DNA from: Paenibacillus azoreducens
GTDB lineage: Bacteria > Bacillota > Bacilli > Paenibacillales > Paenibacillaceae
Reading direction: 5' to 3'
Length of the DNA stretch: 64,000 nucleotides
NCBI RefSeq assembly: GCF_021654775.1
Contig: NZ_AP025343.1
Span: 4,803,501 to 4,867,500, forward strand
The first letter of the stretch is position 1, and every line of letters begins with the position of its first letter. Positions 45,263-55,600 of this stretch are shown here, piece after piece. The translations under genes and the position numbers were made by a program. The notes under the pieces are model-generated. The model did not search any database and was not told the origin of the DNA. It saw only the letters and a program-made list of their open reading frames with translations.

Positions 45263-46068
45263 TACCAGTACAGTTCCAGAAAGGCCGCATCATCCTGCAG
45301 CCCGCCGGTATGCGGTGCGTTCAGCAGCACCTGGATTTGCTCGTCTGGCAGTACCTCACGGATCGGGTCCAAGTCATCGAGCCCGTCCGTATACAGTTGA
45401 AGTCTCATCGGTATATCATATTCGAGCCGCGTCTGATACACATGCGGCGGTCCGCCGACAGGCCCTGTCAAAGTAGACCAGCGCTGATTCGTCTGCATCG
45501 TCGCGCGAAAATACTCGCTGATCTCCTCATTCTTTTTCCAAAAACGCAGACGGGAATCCCCCTGCCACGCCATCCAGATTCGGCCTTGTTTTTTGCGGGA
45601 TGACGGCAGTTCTATACGCCCGCAAATATACATCGTCTGGCTGCCCAGCCGCTGCTTGTCCTCCAGCACCTCGCGCAGCAATGACGGCGCTTCTCCAGGT
45701 GGCGTAAGCTGCCTCAACTGCTCGGAGGCCGTTTCCGTAATCTCGCGCATGAAACCCGCGAATCCCGCCGAAGACCAATCCCGGGTCGTCCCCAGCCAAT
45801 CGAGCAGCGTATGGCCCAGAAATCTCGCGGCAAAATCCCCTCGGTAACTCATGCCGACCCCGTCGCATAGCACAAAATTGCAGGCATCCCCATCAATATG
45901 TATTCCCACGAAATCCTGCCCTTTTTCCCCCTGAACCAGGCTTTCCATCGCACGTCCGTACGCATAGCGGCAAATAAACCGGCCTTCATACGTGGAAAGG
46001 TTTTGCTCGGAGGACTGAGAACTGATAAAAGTAAACTTGTCATGTGTTGAGGCTGTATTCATTTTCAT
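45262..46068 (-). CDS. PP2C-like protein phosphatase
   Basis: A 268-residue protein with PP2C layout. An early metal site is seen in QDFVGIHIDGDACNFVLCDG (near residue 51), a middle GDSRLRF, and the final DDAAFLELYW. It is predicted to dephosphorylate serine/threonine, most simply the targets of the kinase two genes upstream. GGGAGGGG precedes the ATG, 12 bases after the VWA gene stop. It is the last gene of the T7SS-like operon. Confidence 0.8.
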   Translation of the reverse strand: MKMNTASTHDKFTFISSQSSEQNLSTYEGRFICRYAYGRAMESLVQGEKGQDFVGIHIDGDACNFVLCDGVGMSYRGDFAARFLGHTLLDWLGTTRDWSSAGFAGFMREITETASEQLRQLTPPGEAPSLLREVLEDKQRLGSQTMYICGRIELPSSRKKQGRIWMAWQGDSRLRFWKKNEEISEYFRATMQTNQRWSTLTGPVGGPPHVYQTRLEYDIPMRLQLYTDGLDDLDPIREVLPDEQIQVLLNAPHTGGLQDDAAFLELYW

Positions 46069-46080
46069 AGACTCCCCTCC

Positions 46081-46836
46081 CTACGCTCTAACAGGCGTCG
46101 CTGCCGACATCTGGAATCCGATGGACACCAGCTCCGCGCAATTCCCCGGCAGCATCATCAGCGCCCCGGGCGCAAGCAGATAATCCGCCTCAGCAAGCAT
46201 TTCTCTATAGCTTTCCGGCAAAGGCGAAGACATATTGCGAAGCTTGACCGCATGTTCGTCCTGCAGCGCGGTTTCAGGATGGATTCCTTTCCAGCGCCGC
46301 GGCTGCGGAATCGGCTGGTCTAAAATGTGATCGGAAATAAAAATATTTTCCACCAGCACGTTGCCGTCTGGAACGCTCATGCTCATAATCCGTTTGGCGA
46401 TCGGCTCCGGATCATCCCCTGTGGAAACCCCGTCGGTCATATGGCATACGAGCGGAGCCGGACAATCCTGCATATGCGGCAATTCAGACTGTAAAATACG
46501 TTCTGCCTGAAGAAAAGCTTTGGCCGAGTCCGAAAATCGTTTCGGGGTCAAATCCGGCAGCGAACCAACCGCCGCAATCTCGTCAATGCCCTTAATCCCG
46601 TTCAGCAGATCGTAAACATCGTCGCTATAGGCCAAAATCGCAATCCGATAACGCGGCGTAAGCCGGTTGCCTTTGGTTGACCGGAATACCATCTGCCGGA
46701 TGGCCAAAGACAAAGCTTCGTATACCACGTCGATCCGCCGCTTTTGATCCATCAGCATATTCATGGACGCGCTGATGTCGATCAAATAAATAATGAGCGC
46801 CGGCGTACGTTGGGAAGCCTGAATGGTATAATTCAT
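46081..46836 (-). CDS. VWA-domain protein
   Basis: A 251-residue von Willebrand A protein. The metal site DISASMN lies near residue 20, and the later CHMTDGVSTGDDPEP near residue 132 supplies the other MIDAS residues. It is cytosolic, with no signal peptide or membrane helix, like TerY-type proteins. The position between a kinase and a PP2C phosphatase resembles the TerY-P phosphorylation triad. Confidence 0.85.
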   Translation of the reverse strand: MNYTIQASQRTPALIIYLIDISASMNMLMDQKRRIDVVYEALSLAIRQMVFRSTKGNRLTPRYRIAILAYSDDVYDLLNGIKGIDEIAAVGSLPDLTPKRFSDSAKAFLQAERILQSELPHMQDCPAPLVCHMTDGVSTGDDPEPIAKRIMSMSVPDGNVLVENIFISDHILDQPIPQPRRWKGIHPETALQDEHAVKLRNMSSPLPESYREMLAEADYLLAPGALMMLPGNCAELVSIGFQMSAATPVRA

Positions 46837-46874
46837 CTTTGTGTCTAACTCCCCTTTTTGATGTTGATTATAAC

Positions 46875-48932
46875 TCAGATGTTTGGCAGATCATAATTAT
46901 AATTGGACAAAAATTTATAAATCGCGTTTGCGCGCGTACCTACTTTTCCCACTTTTTTAAAATATTGCGCATCTTTCTCATACAAACTTGTAAATTGTAT
47001 GGAGTATGTTCTGGCTTTGTCCATTTTTCCGCCAATTTGCGCGTTATATGCCTGATTATAGTAAGAGATTAGCAGAACCACCTGTTTTGCCCTTCTCTTT
47101 TCCAGTTCCCTGGCTTTGACTGCAGCTTCTTTGCGGGCGGCTTCTTTCTTCGCCAGCTCGATTTGCTTTCGCTTCTGCTCCGCCTCATATTTGGCCTGTT
47201 TGTCCTGCAGCTCCTGCAGACGTTTCCTTTCCGCTTCCTTTTTCTTTTCTTCAATCAGCTTTTGCTGGGCAAGATATGCTTCGTATTTCGCCTGCTGATT
47301 ATATTTTTCCTGAAGTTTTTGCTTCTCGGCTTTTTGTTGCGCCAGCTTTTGGGCTTCTTCTTGCTGCCGCTTTTTCTCCGCTTGCGCCTGCTGCAGCTTC
47401 TTCTCGTCATTTTCTTTTTTCAGCGCCGCCTGTTTGGCTTCTTCCTGCCGCTCTGCTTCCTCCTGCCGCTTTGCCTCTTGTTGTTTCGCCTCTTCCTGCT
47501 GTTTGAGCAGCGCTTCAGCGGCCGCCTTCCGGTTTTCAGTTCGGTCTGCCAAGATTTGATTGACGGCGATGCCCGAACCCCCGATCAAAAGCAATACAGC
47601 GGCTCCAACGGCCAGCCATTTGGGAGAACGGTAAAACGGAACCTTTCTTGCATTGTCTACCGGCCCGGTGTTCAGCGTCTCCTCCAGCCCGCGGATGGCA
47701 GCTTCCAACTCAATCTGCAGCGGCGAGCCGGCCGGGACAAAATGGTGCGCAGACTTGTAAAGTTCAAGTGCCCCTCCAAGATTCCCCTTTCCCTCCAACT
47801 CCCGCGCCTGCAAAAACAAACGGCGAACGATCTTGTCATCCTGTTTGTCTGGCGACGACCCGTCATGCGTTTCCTTCGCTTCCGGATCGACTGCCGGCAA
47901 GGCTGCGGCCGCTTCGGCAGCTCCTGCTCCAATTCCGGATTGCTCTTCACCCTCCTGCTGCACAGCGAATATTTCGATCTCCTCCTGGAGAATCTGTTCT
48001 CCGTCTATGGAACTAAGAGTAACGAGCCATTCGCCAAAGGTTGGGCAACTGCTGACATCCTGGCTTTCCCAGGCGCGCGAGAAGAGATCGGCAATAGGGG
48101 CGCCCCAATTCCGTTCCAGCGATTTTTTAAGCACAAAATACCGTTCACACGCATTTTGCATTTCATGCTGATCAAAATAACTTTCGCCCCATGCCTTTTC
48201 AACGACATGCGGATCGCACCATCCAAGCATTTCACTCAGAATAATCGCGCCTGCAAACCTGTCGGCGTAAGCGCTCCAAAGCCCGCTTTGCACCGTACGG
48301 TGCGCAGCATATCCCGGCGACCCGGATAACAGCACATCAGGCCGGTCCATCTTCGGGCTGTACATTTGTTCCACGTCCACAAGTTCGACTGCAGAGCTGT
48401 TGTCCGGCAAATCGACTTCAGAAAAAAACGGAAGCATCACATTAGGGGCGGACAAATCGCAATGGGCCAAGCGGCGTTGTTCCATCCCCGAACCGATGCC
48501 GGAAAGCGCCTTGGCAAGCGACAGGCTTTCTGTCCGCTTCAGCTGCCGTTGATCCGCGATCATGTCAAACCACGTTACCCCGAATACCCAGGGCATCAAC
48601 ACGGCATACAGCAGATCCGGATGTTCGGCAATCAATTCTCCGTTTCTTTCCGGAGTGAGCACGTCTCGTTTGCAGACCTGCAAACCCGGGCATTCGCTAT
48701 AGATCTCCATCGTTTCAGATTGATATACCATCGCAGGAACGCGATATTTCGGAAAAAAAACTTTTAAAGCCTTAGCCTCATGCATTCCGCCTTCCACAGG
48801 AAGCAGCTGGTACACGATCCCCTGCCTGCCGGCTTGAGCGTATGCCAAACCGGGTGCCGCCGGATGTTGGCCTACCGTATAGGTTTTGCCGTTAATTCGG
48901 ATGGAATCTCCCGGATTAGGCTGGAAAGACAT
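46875..48932 (-). CDS. Membrane-anchored protein kinase with coiled-coil C-terminus
   Basis: The 685-residue product has a kinase-like domain (about 1-320). It shows a glycine loop near AGRQGIVYQ, lysine in EAKALKVFF, catalytic loop HCDLSAPNVM and metal aspartate in ELVDVEQ. A variable linker follows, then one transmembrane helix (near 450-470, WLAVGAAVLLLIGGSGIAVN). A long Lys/Glu/Gln-rich coiled coil (about 480-640) and a short C-terminal domain end it. Key kinase residues seem intact. EssB of canonical T7SS is a membrane-anchored pseudokinase, so this may be its counterpart. ATG 48932 or 48938 could be used. Confidence 0.75.
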   Translation of the reverse strand: MSFQPNPGDSIRINGKTYTVGQHPAAPGLAYAQAGRQGIVYQLLPVEGGMHEAKALKVFFPKYRVPAMVYQSETMEIYSECPGLQVCKRDVLTPERNGELIAEHPDLLYAVLMPWVFGVTWFDMIADQRQLKRTESLSLAKALSGIGSGMEQRRLAHCDLSAPNVMLPFFSEVDLPDNSSAVELVDVEQMYSPKMDRPDVLLSGSPGYAAHRTVQSGLWSAYADRFAGAIILSEMLGWCDPHVVEKAWGESYFDQHEMQNACERYFVLKKSLERNWGAPIADLFSRAWESQDVSSCPTFGEWLVTLSSIDGEQILQEEIEIFAVQQEGEEQSGIGAGAAEAAAALPAVDPEAKETHDGSSPDKQDDKIVRRLFLQARELEGKGNLGGALELYKSAHHFVPAGSPLQIELEAAIRGLEETLNTGPVDNARKVPFYRSPKWLAVGAAVLLLIGGSGIAVNQILADRTENRKAAAEALLKQQEEAKQQEAKRQEEAERQEEAKQAALKKENDEKKLQQAQAEKKRQQEEAQKLAQQKAEKQKLQEKYNQQAKYEAYLAQQKLIEEKKKEAERKRLQELQDKQAKYEAEQKRKQIELAKKEAARKEAAVKARELEKRRAKQVVLLISYYNQAYNAQIGGKMDKARTYSIQFTSLYEKDAQYFKKVGKVGTRANAIYKFLSNYNYDLPNI

Positions 48933-48992
48933 AGACATCCCCTCTCTCTTTATCTTAAAGTGCGTGTAACCTCTTAAAACAGTAATAGACTG

Positions 48993-49025
48993 CAAGAAAA
49001 CCGGGAGTCATCTAAACACCCGGTC
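48993..49025 (-). terminator. Terminator after the WXG100 gene
   Basis: Minus-strand CCGGG pairs with CCCGG, followed by TTTTCTT. Confidence 0.5.
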
Positions 49026-49091
49026 TCTTCGCATATATTCAATTCATAAATCTGGATTGCTTCGAACATCTTAATCCTATCATGCAACAAT

Positions 49092-49367
49092 TTATCGGGA
49101 TTCGTCAACCGTCCGGAATTTCTGGGCAATCGCAGTCAATTCCTGACTGATATTGTTCAGAATCTGTACGAAAGACTGCATTTGTTTGCTGGCTTCCTGA
49201 AATTCCTGGAAGAAACGCTGTTTGGTCATCCCTTCCCATTGTCCTTCCATGCCATTGATCGCCTGCTGCAAGCCGGTAACGATCGAATTGCTTTGTTCTC
49301 CGCCTTGTTTGAATTGATTTGCTACCGATTCGACCTGCTCGGGGGTAATTAAAATACGTCCTGCCAT
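49092..49367 (-). CDS. WXG100-family protein (EsxA-like)
   Basis: A 91-residue helical hairpin of the WXG100 family. The turn motif is visible as WEG near residue 44 (NGMEGQWEGMTKQRFFQEF). Such proteins are small T7SS substrates secreted as dimers and needed for export of others. AGGAGG precedes the ATG. Terminators flank it, so it may also be made from its own transcript at a high level. Confidence 0.93.
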   Translation of the reverse strand: MAGRILITPEQVESVANQFKQGGEQSNSIVTGLQQAINGMEGQWEGMTKQRFFQEFQEASKQMQSFVQILNNISQELTAIAQKFRTVDESR

Positions 49368-49427
49368 ATTATCCTCCTAAAAGTTCGATTATTGTCGTAA
49401 TAGACTATACTATATTTTCCCAGTCAT

Positions 49428-49459
49428 AACAAAAGCCCCTGGTCCCAGAGACCTTTTAC
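49428..49459 (-). terminator. Terminator after the DUF4176 gene
   Basis: Minus-strand AAAGGTCTCTGG pairs imperfectly with CCAGGGGCTTTT, then TGTT. Confidence 0.45.
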
Positions 49460-49465
49460 CCCTTT

Positions 49466-49747
49466 TTACCCTATCGAGACCTCTTCCAGAAGCTTGTGGA
49501 ATCTCTCTTCCTCATCATTGGAGAACCCGATAAACTCGATCTTGTCGATATCCTCATGATTGAACAAAAAAGTATAGTTAGGGTCAATATATCCTTCCGG
49601 AAAAACTACGCCCAAATAATCAAACAAGGTGCCGCTTTCCATCTGAATCTGTTTGCGCCCATAAATCATCAATTTTTTCTGGGCGTTTTTGAGCAGAACG
49701 ACCGATCCGAGCGGAAGCAATGATTTCGTGTGTTCCCTTTCCTTCAT
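49466..49747 (-). CDS. DUF4176-domain protein
   Basis: A 93-residue protein matching the DUF4176 pattern: LLPLGSVVLLKNAQKKLMIY, then LFDYLGVVFPEGYIDPNYTF and FNHEDIDKIEFIGF. The family occurs in T7SS loci of Firmicutes; the function is unknown. It lies between a membrane protein and the WXG100 gene in the same direction. Confidence 0.8.
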   Translation of the reverse strand: MKEREHTKSLLPLGSVVLLKNAQKKLMIYGRKQIQMESGTLFDYLGVVFPEGYIDPNYTFLFNHEDIDKIEFIGFSNDEEERFHKLLEEVSIG

Positions 49748-49883
49748 CGTTTGTTCAACCTTCCTCTCTATTGACGTTATGTATGTGTCCCTTTCAGCAT
49801 TAGGTGAAGACCTGCAAGGGCTTCGTCTTTTTCCCGGCTGATACTAAGCCAAAAGATACAAATTTCTCAGATCCAAAGAGCAG

Positions 49884-50552
49884 CTAACGTCTTCTTATGA
49901 ACAACAAATATTTATGAAGATTGCCGACAAGCATCATGTAGGCTAACGCAATTAAAAAAAGCAGCGCGATAATGAGTATCATTTTGATGCTGTAATCTCC
50001 GAATGTTTTAATCAGGAGACTTCCGATCAGCACGCCGGCGCCGGAGCAGGCCAATATGACGCCTTGCGATTTTCTCAGCTTCCGGCCTTCCCGGGTTTCA
50101 TTCCCGCTTTCTTCCCTGCTGTAATGCCCGCTGTGCAAAAGCCTGATATGTATGCTGTAAAGCAGCACAAAAACGATCACATACCCTGAGCCGGACAAAA
50201 TTCCAAACCATGGCGAAGACATGCCAAGCGTCGCATAAGCCAGTTTGTTCGCCGCTGCCGTAAAGGCAGCTGAACCCAATATTCCGAGCATCCCTAGAAA
50301 AAGCAGATGGAATACTTGCATTCTTCCGGGGGAAATCAATACGATGAGTCCCAGCAGATCGACAATCGCCAGCGGAATCAGAAGCAGCCAGGCCCACATC
50401 GGTATGAAAGGATCCGCAAATGCAAGGACAAGCAGCAGCAAATTGGGCAGAATCAGCAGACTAACCGTCTGCGACCGTATGATCCGAAGCGGATAAACAT
50501 GGGTAAAATCATCTATAAAACTTTGCTTTTGCCGAGCGTCGCTGCCGTTCAC
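49884..50552 (-). CDS. Six-helix membrane protein, possible immunity protein
   Basis: About 222 residues with six hydrophobic helices. The helices include VSLLILPNLLLLVLAFA, MWAWLLLIPLAIVDLLGLIV and ILIIALLFLIALAYMML. GTG 50552 follows AAGGAGTG and is preferred. An ATG at 50585 would overlap the upstream gene by 13 bases. The close coupling to a WXG/LXG-like gene with a glycine-rich membrane segment suggests it protects the producer from that protein. This is inference from location. Confidence 0.65.
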   Translation of the reverse strand: MNGSDARQKQSFIDDFTHVYPLRIIRSQTVSLLILPNLLLLVLAFADPFIPMWAWLLLIPLAIVDLLGLIVLISPGRMQVFHLLFLGMLGILGSAAFTAAANKLAYATLGMSSPWFGILSGSGYVIVFVLLYSIHIRLLHSGHYSREESGNETREGRKLRKSQGVILACSGAGVLIGSLLIKTFGDYSIKMILIIALLFLIALAYMMLVGNLHKYLLFIRRR

Positions 50553-50572
50553 TTCAGACCTCACTCCTTGAT

Positions 50573-51763
50573 TTACGAAAACCATTTCCCCAATTTCCCG
50601 AGTTTATTTTTCACTTCATCCGCAAGTTCGCTGGCCCCGTGCGAGACGGCCTTTACCGAGTCCGAAACCGCATGGAATGTCTCCTCCGCTGCATGTCCGA
50701 TTCCCTCAGCGGCAGCCTTTACGCCATCAACGCTACCGTCAATCGCCGCATTCACACCGTCCACCGCATAGGTTTTCAGCGATTTTCCATTGATTTCGAT
50801 ATCGGTCACAGCCGAGATAACGACGCCTGAGGCCAATCCGACCACCGCTCCCACGGCCGTTCCCGCTACAGGTACCGCAGAACCGACGGCAGCCCCGATC
50901 GCTGCGCTGCTGGCCATCGTCCCCAGCCCCAAACCGCCGTTTACGATCACGCTTGCCGCTGCACGGCTAGCGCCTCCGCGTTTATAATCCTCGAAACCGG
51001 AGACGCCGGTGTCAAAAAGAAGTCCCGCATACCCCAGTTTGCCGCCCAATCCTTTGATGGAGAGAGCCTCTTTGGCGGCGATTTTCGGATCTACGAATTT
51101 CCAGACTTGAGGATTCTTCTCCGCATTATTAAGCGTATAACGAGTTCCCCGAATGCCTTCATTTAGAGCAAAAGGGGAACGAGCTCCCTTAATCGTTGCG
51201 ACTGTACCGTTATTCCTCATATTAACATTAAATCCGCTTTTGACCATCGTGCCGACCATCAATGCGCCGTATCCGAGCGAAGCCCAGCCTGCCGGTGTCG
51301 GTCCTTGATAACCCCAGCCGACGTCCAGCCCTTCATCGCTTCCGTTTTGACCTTGTACCGCAAGGACAGCCGACGACGGGTTCGAGATCGGAACGCTCCG
51401 ACCGCCGTAACCTGGAAGAATGGAAGCTTCTCCCGGAAGGGCCGCAGCCCGGAACATCGCGACGGGAGAAGCATAAAATGCGGAGCTGCCCAATATGGAA
51501 TGCTGCTGCTCATCCGCAGTTTGAAACTGCCCGGCTTTGCTCTGCACATGTCTTCCCATTTCACTTAACAGCGAATGGATCTGCTCTCCCTGCTGGTTAG
51601 CGGCCTGCCACTGATTCAAGATAGATTGCCGGATAGAGGTTTCCCAAATCAAAGATCCCAATGCCTGATTTAATGAAGCGGTAATTTGCCTGATTTGTTC
51701 ACCGCTCTGCTCCAATTGACGACTTAATGCCCGGAGTGCCTCCGGATCAACAGAAATACGCAC
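50573..51763 (-). CDS. WXG/LXG-like T7SS substrate with glycine-rich hydrophobic segment
   Basis: A 396-residue protein. Residues 1-95 form a helical hairpin like a WXG100/LXG domain (QLEQSGEQIRQITASLNQAL and SLIWETSIRQSILNQWQAAN). A variable middle follows. Residues about 270-320 are glycine/alanine-rich and hydrophobic (SAAIGAAVGSAVPVAGTAVG). The C-terminus (330-396) is amphipathic helix, ending KNKLGKLGKWFS. Secreted LXG toxins have this kind of organisation. The glycine-zipper segment suggests a membrane-active effector, with the next gene as immunity partner. Confidence 0.7.
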   Translation of the reverse strand: MRISVDPEALRALSRQLEQSGEQIRQITASLNQALGSLIWETSIRQSILNQWQAANQQGEQIHSLLSEMGRHVQSKAGQFQTADEQQHSILGSSAFYASPVAMFRAAALPGEASILPGYGGRSVPISNPSSAVLAVQGQNGSDEGLDVGWGYQGPTPAGWASLGYGALMVGTMVKSGFNVNMRNNGTVATIKGARSPFALNEGIRGTRYTLNNAEKNPQVWKFVDPKIAAKEALSIKGLGGKLGYAGLLFDTGVSGFEDYKRGGASRAAASVIVNGGLGLGTMASSAAIGAAVGSAVPVAGTAVGAVVGLASGVVISAVTDIEINGKSLKTYAVDGVNAAIDGSVDGVKAAAEGIGHAAEETFHAVSDSVKAVSHGASELADEVKNKLGKLGKWFS

Positions 51764-51785
51764 GGATCATCACCTTCCATCTGTT

Positions 51786-52598
51786 TTACGCAGACTGCTT
51801 TAACCAAAGAAGCAGCATATCTTGAAATTGTTGTTTACTGGCAGGACTGGCCGTTAACCAGTCTTGGTCTCCGCTTATGCTCATGCGGACAAGCCAGTTC
51901 ATGGAATCATTCACCACAAACGCGGCACTTTGCGTCTCCCAGCCGCTCCCCGTCCAGGTTGACAAGTGCAGCTCTCCTTCCACCGTGCGGAATTTCAAAC
52001 ATCTGGCCAGCGCAATGGATCCTTCCAAATCATTCGTGGCCGCGGCCAACTCGTCGCCAAGCTCTTCAAGCGAAAGCTCGGAAGCGAGGCTGTATAATTC
52101 ACCGAACTTCCTTTTGGAAAGCAGCAGCGCCGGCGTATCGACAGTAACATACTCTTTCAAATCCATGTCCTCAGCCAATCTGCTGCATGCCTCTTCCACG
52201 GTTCCAAGCTCATCCAAGTCATATTGAAAATCCTTATCGGATTTGCATACTTGCACGACACGTTCATTTGTCGCATGCAGGTAACCTTCAAATATTTCAT
52301 CATTTCGCCTATACCTGATCCAGCAGGAACGTTCCGCCAAACTCGCAATAGCCACACGCGAAAAAACCTTTGGCGGCATAGCAAGTTCAACCCCGTTTTC
52401 TTCCTCAATAAGGTAGCCCTTTTCCAGAAGGGATTGTTTGACAACGCCCCATTCGTCGGAAATCTCTTCCGCCAGATACCCTCGAAACGGATCCTCCACA
52501 CCCAGCAGACGGTCCGATCCTAATATGCCGGCCAGAAAAAAGAACTCTTTATTATCAAGCGTAATAATATCCTGTTTGGAAGCATGAATCGTCAACAT
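51786..52598 (-). CDS. Hypothetical T7SS-locus protein
   Basis: A 270-residue acidic soluble protein with alternating strands and helices. No signal peptide or membrane helix was seen. It lies between essC and the LXG-like gene, the place where substrate-specific chaperones are often encoded. Its size and location recall EspG-like chaperones, but no sequence similarity was recognised. ATG 52598 follows GGGAGGTGG. Confidence 0.6.
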   Translation of the reverse strand: MLTIHASKQDIITLDNKEFFFLAGILGSDRLLGVEDPFRGYLAEEISDEWGVVKQSLLEKGYLIEEENGVELAMPPKVFSRVAIASLAERSCWIRYRRNDEIFEGYLHATNERVVQVCKSDKDFQYDLDELGTVEEACSRLAEDMDLKEYVTVDTPALLLSKRKFGELYSLASELSLEELGDELAAATNDLEGSIALARCLKFRTVEGELHLSTWTGSGWETQSAAFVVNDSMNWLVRMSISGDQDWLTASPASKQQFQDMLLLWLKQSA

Positions 52599-52614
52599 TA
52601 TGAGCCACCTCCCC

Positions 52615-55600
52615 TCAAACAACAACATGCCATCGGTCGCGAATTTCCGTGACCCAGCGATTGCCGCTCCACTCGGCGTCGAACGGCATAGCGGCTTTTA
52701 CCCGGGTGAATTTGCGTTTAATATAGTACCCTTGACCCGGAGGCAGAAGTTTTAAGCCCCCCGAGGCATTTCCCGATTCCGAGAAAGGGATTCGAAAGAA
52801 TGATAAATCATTAGGGTCCAAAGTCCCGAATAAAAATCCGCTTTGACATGCCTTCACATCGTTGAACCAGTCAACCCCGAACGTCGGGAAATCAGCTGGC
52901 ACTCCCGAAAGCAGAACATGCACATTCCGGTCGCGACCGAGACGAACGATCGTACCCAACTGTTCTTTTATCATAAAGTCATTTAGCTGTTTAGCCAATA
53001 TGTCTGCATCGTCAATCGCCAAAAGAATAGCCGGGTTCCCCTCTCCGCTGCCGCGCTGCTGTACCTGATCGTAAACGCGGCCGATCAACAGCGCAAGCTC
53101 TTCTTCTTTGGATGCGCTGCCCTGCACATGGGGAAGCTCCCTCAATTCCGCGAGCCCCCGGCTGCCATATCGGGAATCAATTGTATACATATGCAGATGG
53201 TCCGGAGAATAATGGTAAGCCAGCGACAGCATCCACGTCAGTAAAAAGGAGGTTTTCCCGCCTTCCATCGGGCTCGCTACGATAAAATGCGGTCCTTCCC
53301 GCAGATCCAGTTCAAACGGCTCCAGATCATCCGTAAACAAACCGACGGGAACCTTAAATGCCGCATTCAACCCCCGCTCCGGCCTGTAGCTTTCCGCATG
53401 AGGCATCAATTCGGGCAGCATGATCCGTTCAGGCAGCTTTTTGATCAGCGGCGCATGAACATCGGGATATCTTACGGTTATGCCCTGAATCAGACTCCGG
53501 AGCGCAAGCGAACGCTCGGCTTCGTCGTTTCCGGCCGCGGGCAGCGCGGCCTGGAATTCAAGCGGAGGGACATTCCCTTTAACCAGCCCCCGCCCCGGAG
53601 GCATGGAGCCCGGATTCCGCGCCGGCCGGCCGACGGCGTAATAATAATCCGATGGATCCGCCAATTCAAAGGTGACCGCACTCGCGATATTGCTCCGTAC
53701 TTTTTCAAATATATCCGAAATGCGATTGGATGTGATCACGAAAGTGATTCCCAAGTTTCCGCCTTCACGCAATATAAACTCCAGCATTTCGTTCTCATCC
53801 GGATAAGAGTTCCGAAAATTTAAATAACCGTCAATAACGATGAGCATCTCCGGAAGGGGCCCGGCTTGCGAGCGGCGATAAGCCGCAGCCGTTTTGACGC
53901 CCGTTTCGGCGAACATTTCCTTGCGAACAGACACCGTCTTCATCAGAAAACGGAACAAGCGCTTGATCCGGTCATCTTCCTCTGCCATCATCACACCGCC
54001 GATATGCGGCAGTCCGGCAAAATCACGCATCATGCGCCCCATATCCACGATATAGCCATACCAAGCCTGAGGAGGGTAGCGCAGGGCAAGCGACATCAGC
54101 AGCGTTTGAACGAAAGTCGTTTTCCCAAGCCCCGGCATGCCGTATACCGCCCAGTGTCCCTGCTGCAACGGGATATGAAGCGGCCTTTGGCTTTGATTGG
54201 GCAGATCGTCGATGATTCCGACAAGGCCTTCGAGCTCTTCGGCAGCAGGATGAATATGTATTCCAGGCAAAACCTCCAGCTCCAGCCTATCCGGAAGCGG
54301 CGGAAGCCATGGCCCCTGCAGACGCGGGATTCCTTCTTCCTTCGCGGCTTCGGCCAGTTTGTCGATAAACACCTGAAGCTGTTTGGGCGGCTGTTCCATC
54401 TGTAAATTCGCGGCCGACATGCTGGTTGTCAGTAAATTTTCGCGTTTTCCATTTAACGCAATTTCGGTCGGAACAATCCGGCCCGGAGAATCGGTCTGCT
54501 CCACATACGGCGCGCCGCTCCATGCAAACTGCACTTCCTCGAAAAGCTCGTCGCTGCCCACCTGGAAATAACCGCGGCCCGGCTTATTGATCCAGGCGGC
54601 ATTCGGTATTTTGAGCATATCCCGGCTATCGCCCTCGTCCTGTACGCGCAGGCAGATGCGGAACCTGCTGTTGCTCCATATTTTATCGTCGACGACGCCC
54701 GCGGGCTTTTGTGTCGCTAGAATCAGATGAACGCCAAGCGTACGGCCGATGGCCGCAATGCTGATCAGTTCATCCATAAATTCCGGCTGATCCTTTTTGA
54801 GCTGCGCAAACTCGTCGATAATGATCACCAAATGCGGAAGCGGCTGACCGCCCTCGCGCCGGAGCAGCTTGTAATATTCGTCAATGTGCTGTAAATTGCC
54901 GGCGTCATTTAATATTTTTTGCCGTCTGACCAGCTCCGCCTTTAATGAAACCTTGGCCCTCTCCATCAGACTGCTGCTCAGGTTGGTGATCGTCGCTACC
55001 ACATGCGGCAAATGAACAAACGTATTGGACATGCCCCCGCCCTTGTAATCGATCAGCATAAAAGCCAGATCATGCGGATGGAATTCCGCGGCCAGGGAGG
55101 CGACGATCGACTGGATTACCTCGCTTTTGCCTGATCCGGTCGTCCCGGCGATCAAACCATGAGGTCCATGTCCCTGCCGTTCTATTTTATCATGAATGTT
55201 CAAATTAACGTTTTTTCCACCCGCGCGCACGCCGAACGGAACCGGAAGACTTTCAGGATATCGGTTGTTTCTCCAGCGCCGTTCAACGTCCAGATCCGCC
55301 GCCGTTTTGATGTTGAGCATTTCGAACAGAGTCAATACCTCCGGTATGTCCGATGCCAAAGAACGTTTGAGGCGTATTGGAGCCATGTAACGCGATAAAG
55401 CATCCACCTTATCCAGTCCCAGATTATCGGGTACAAAACTCATTTGCTCGAAAGTTCCATCCTCCCGTTTCAATGAATAATGTCCCTTTTCCTTGCCCAC
55501 ATCCACTATCAAATGGCATTGCATCGGAAGCGTTTCCTTGCGTTCCGACAAAATGATCGTGCAAGCATCGATCTCTGCGGCGTCCTCCAGCAGGAGCGGA

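Noticed and set aside
47163..48329. 388-codon plus-strand ORF opposite the kinase gene
   Set aside because: It is a low-complexity shadow of the coiled-coil and kinase coding sequence.
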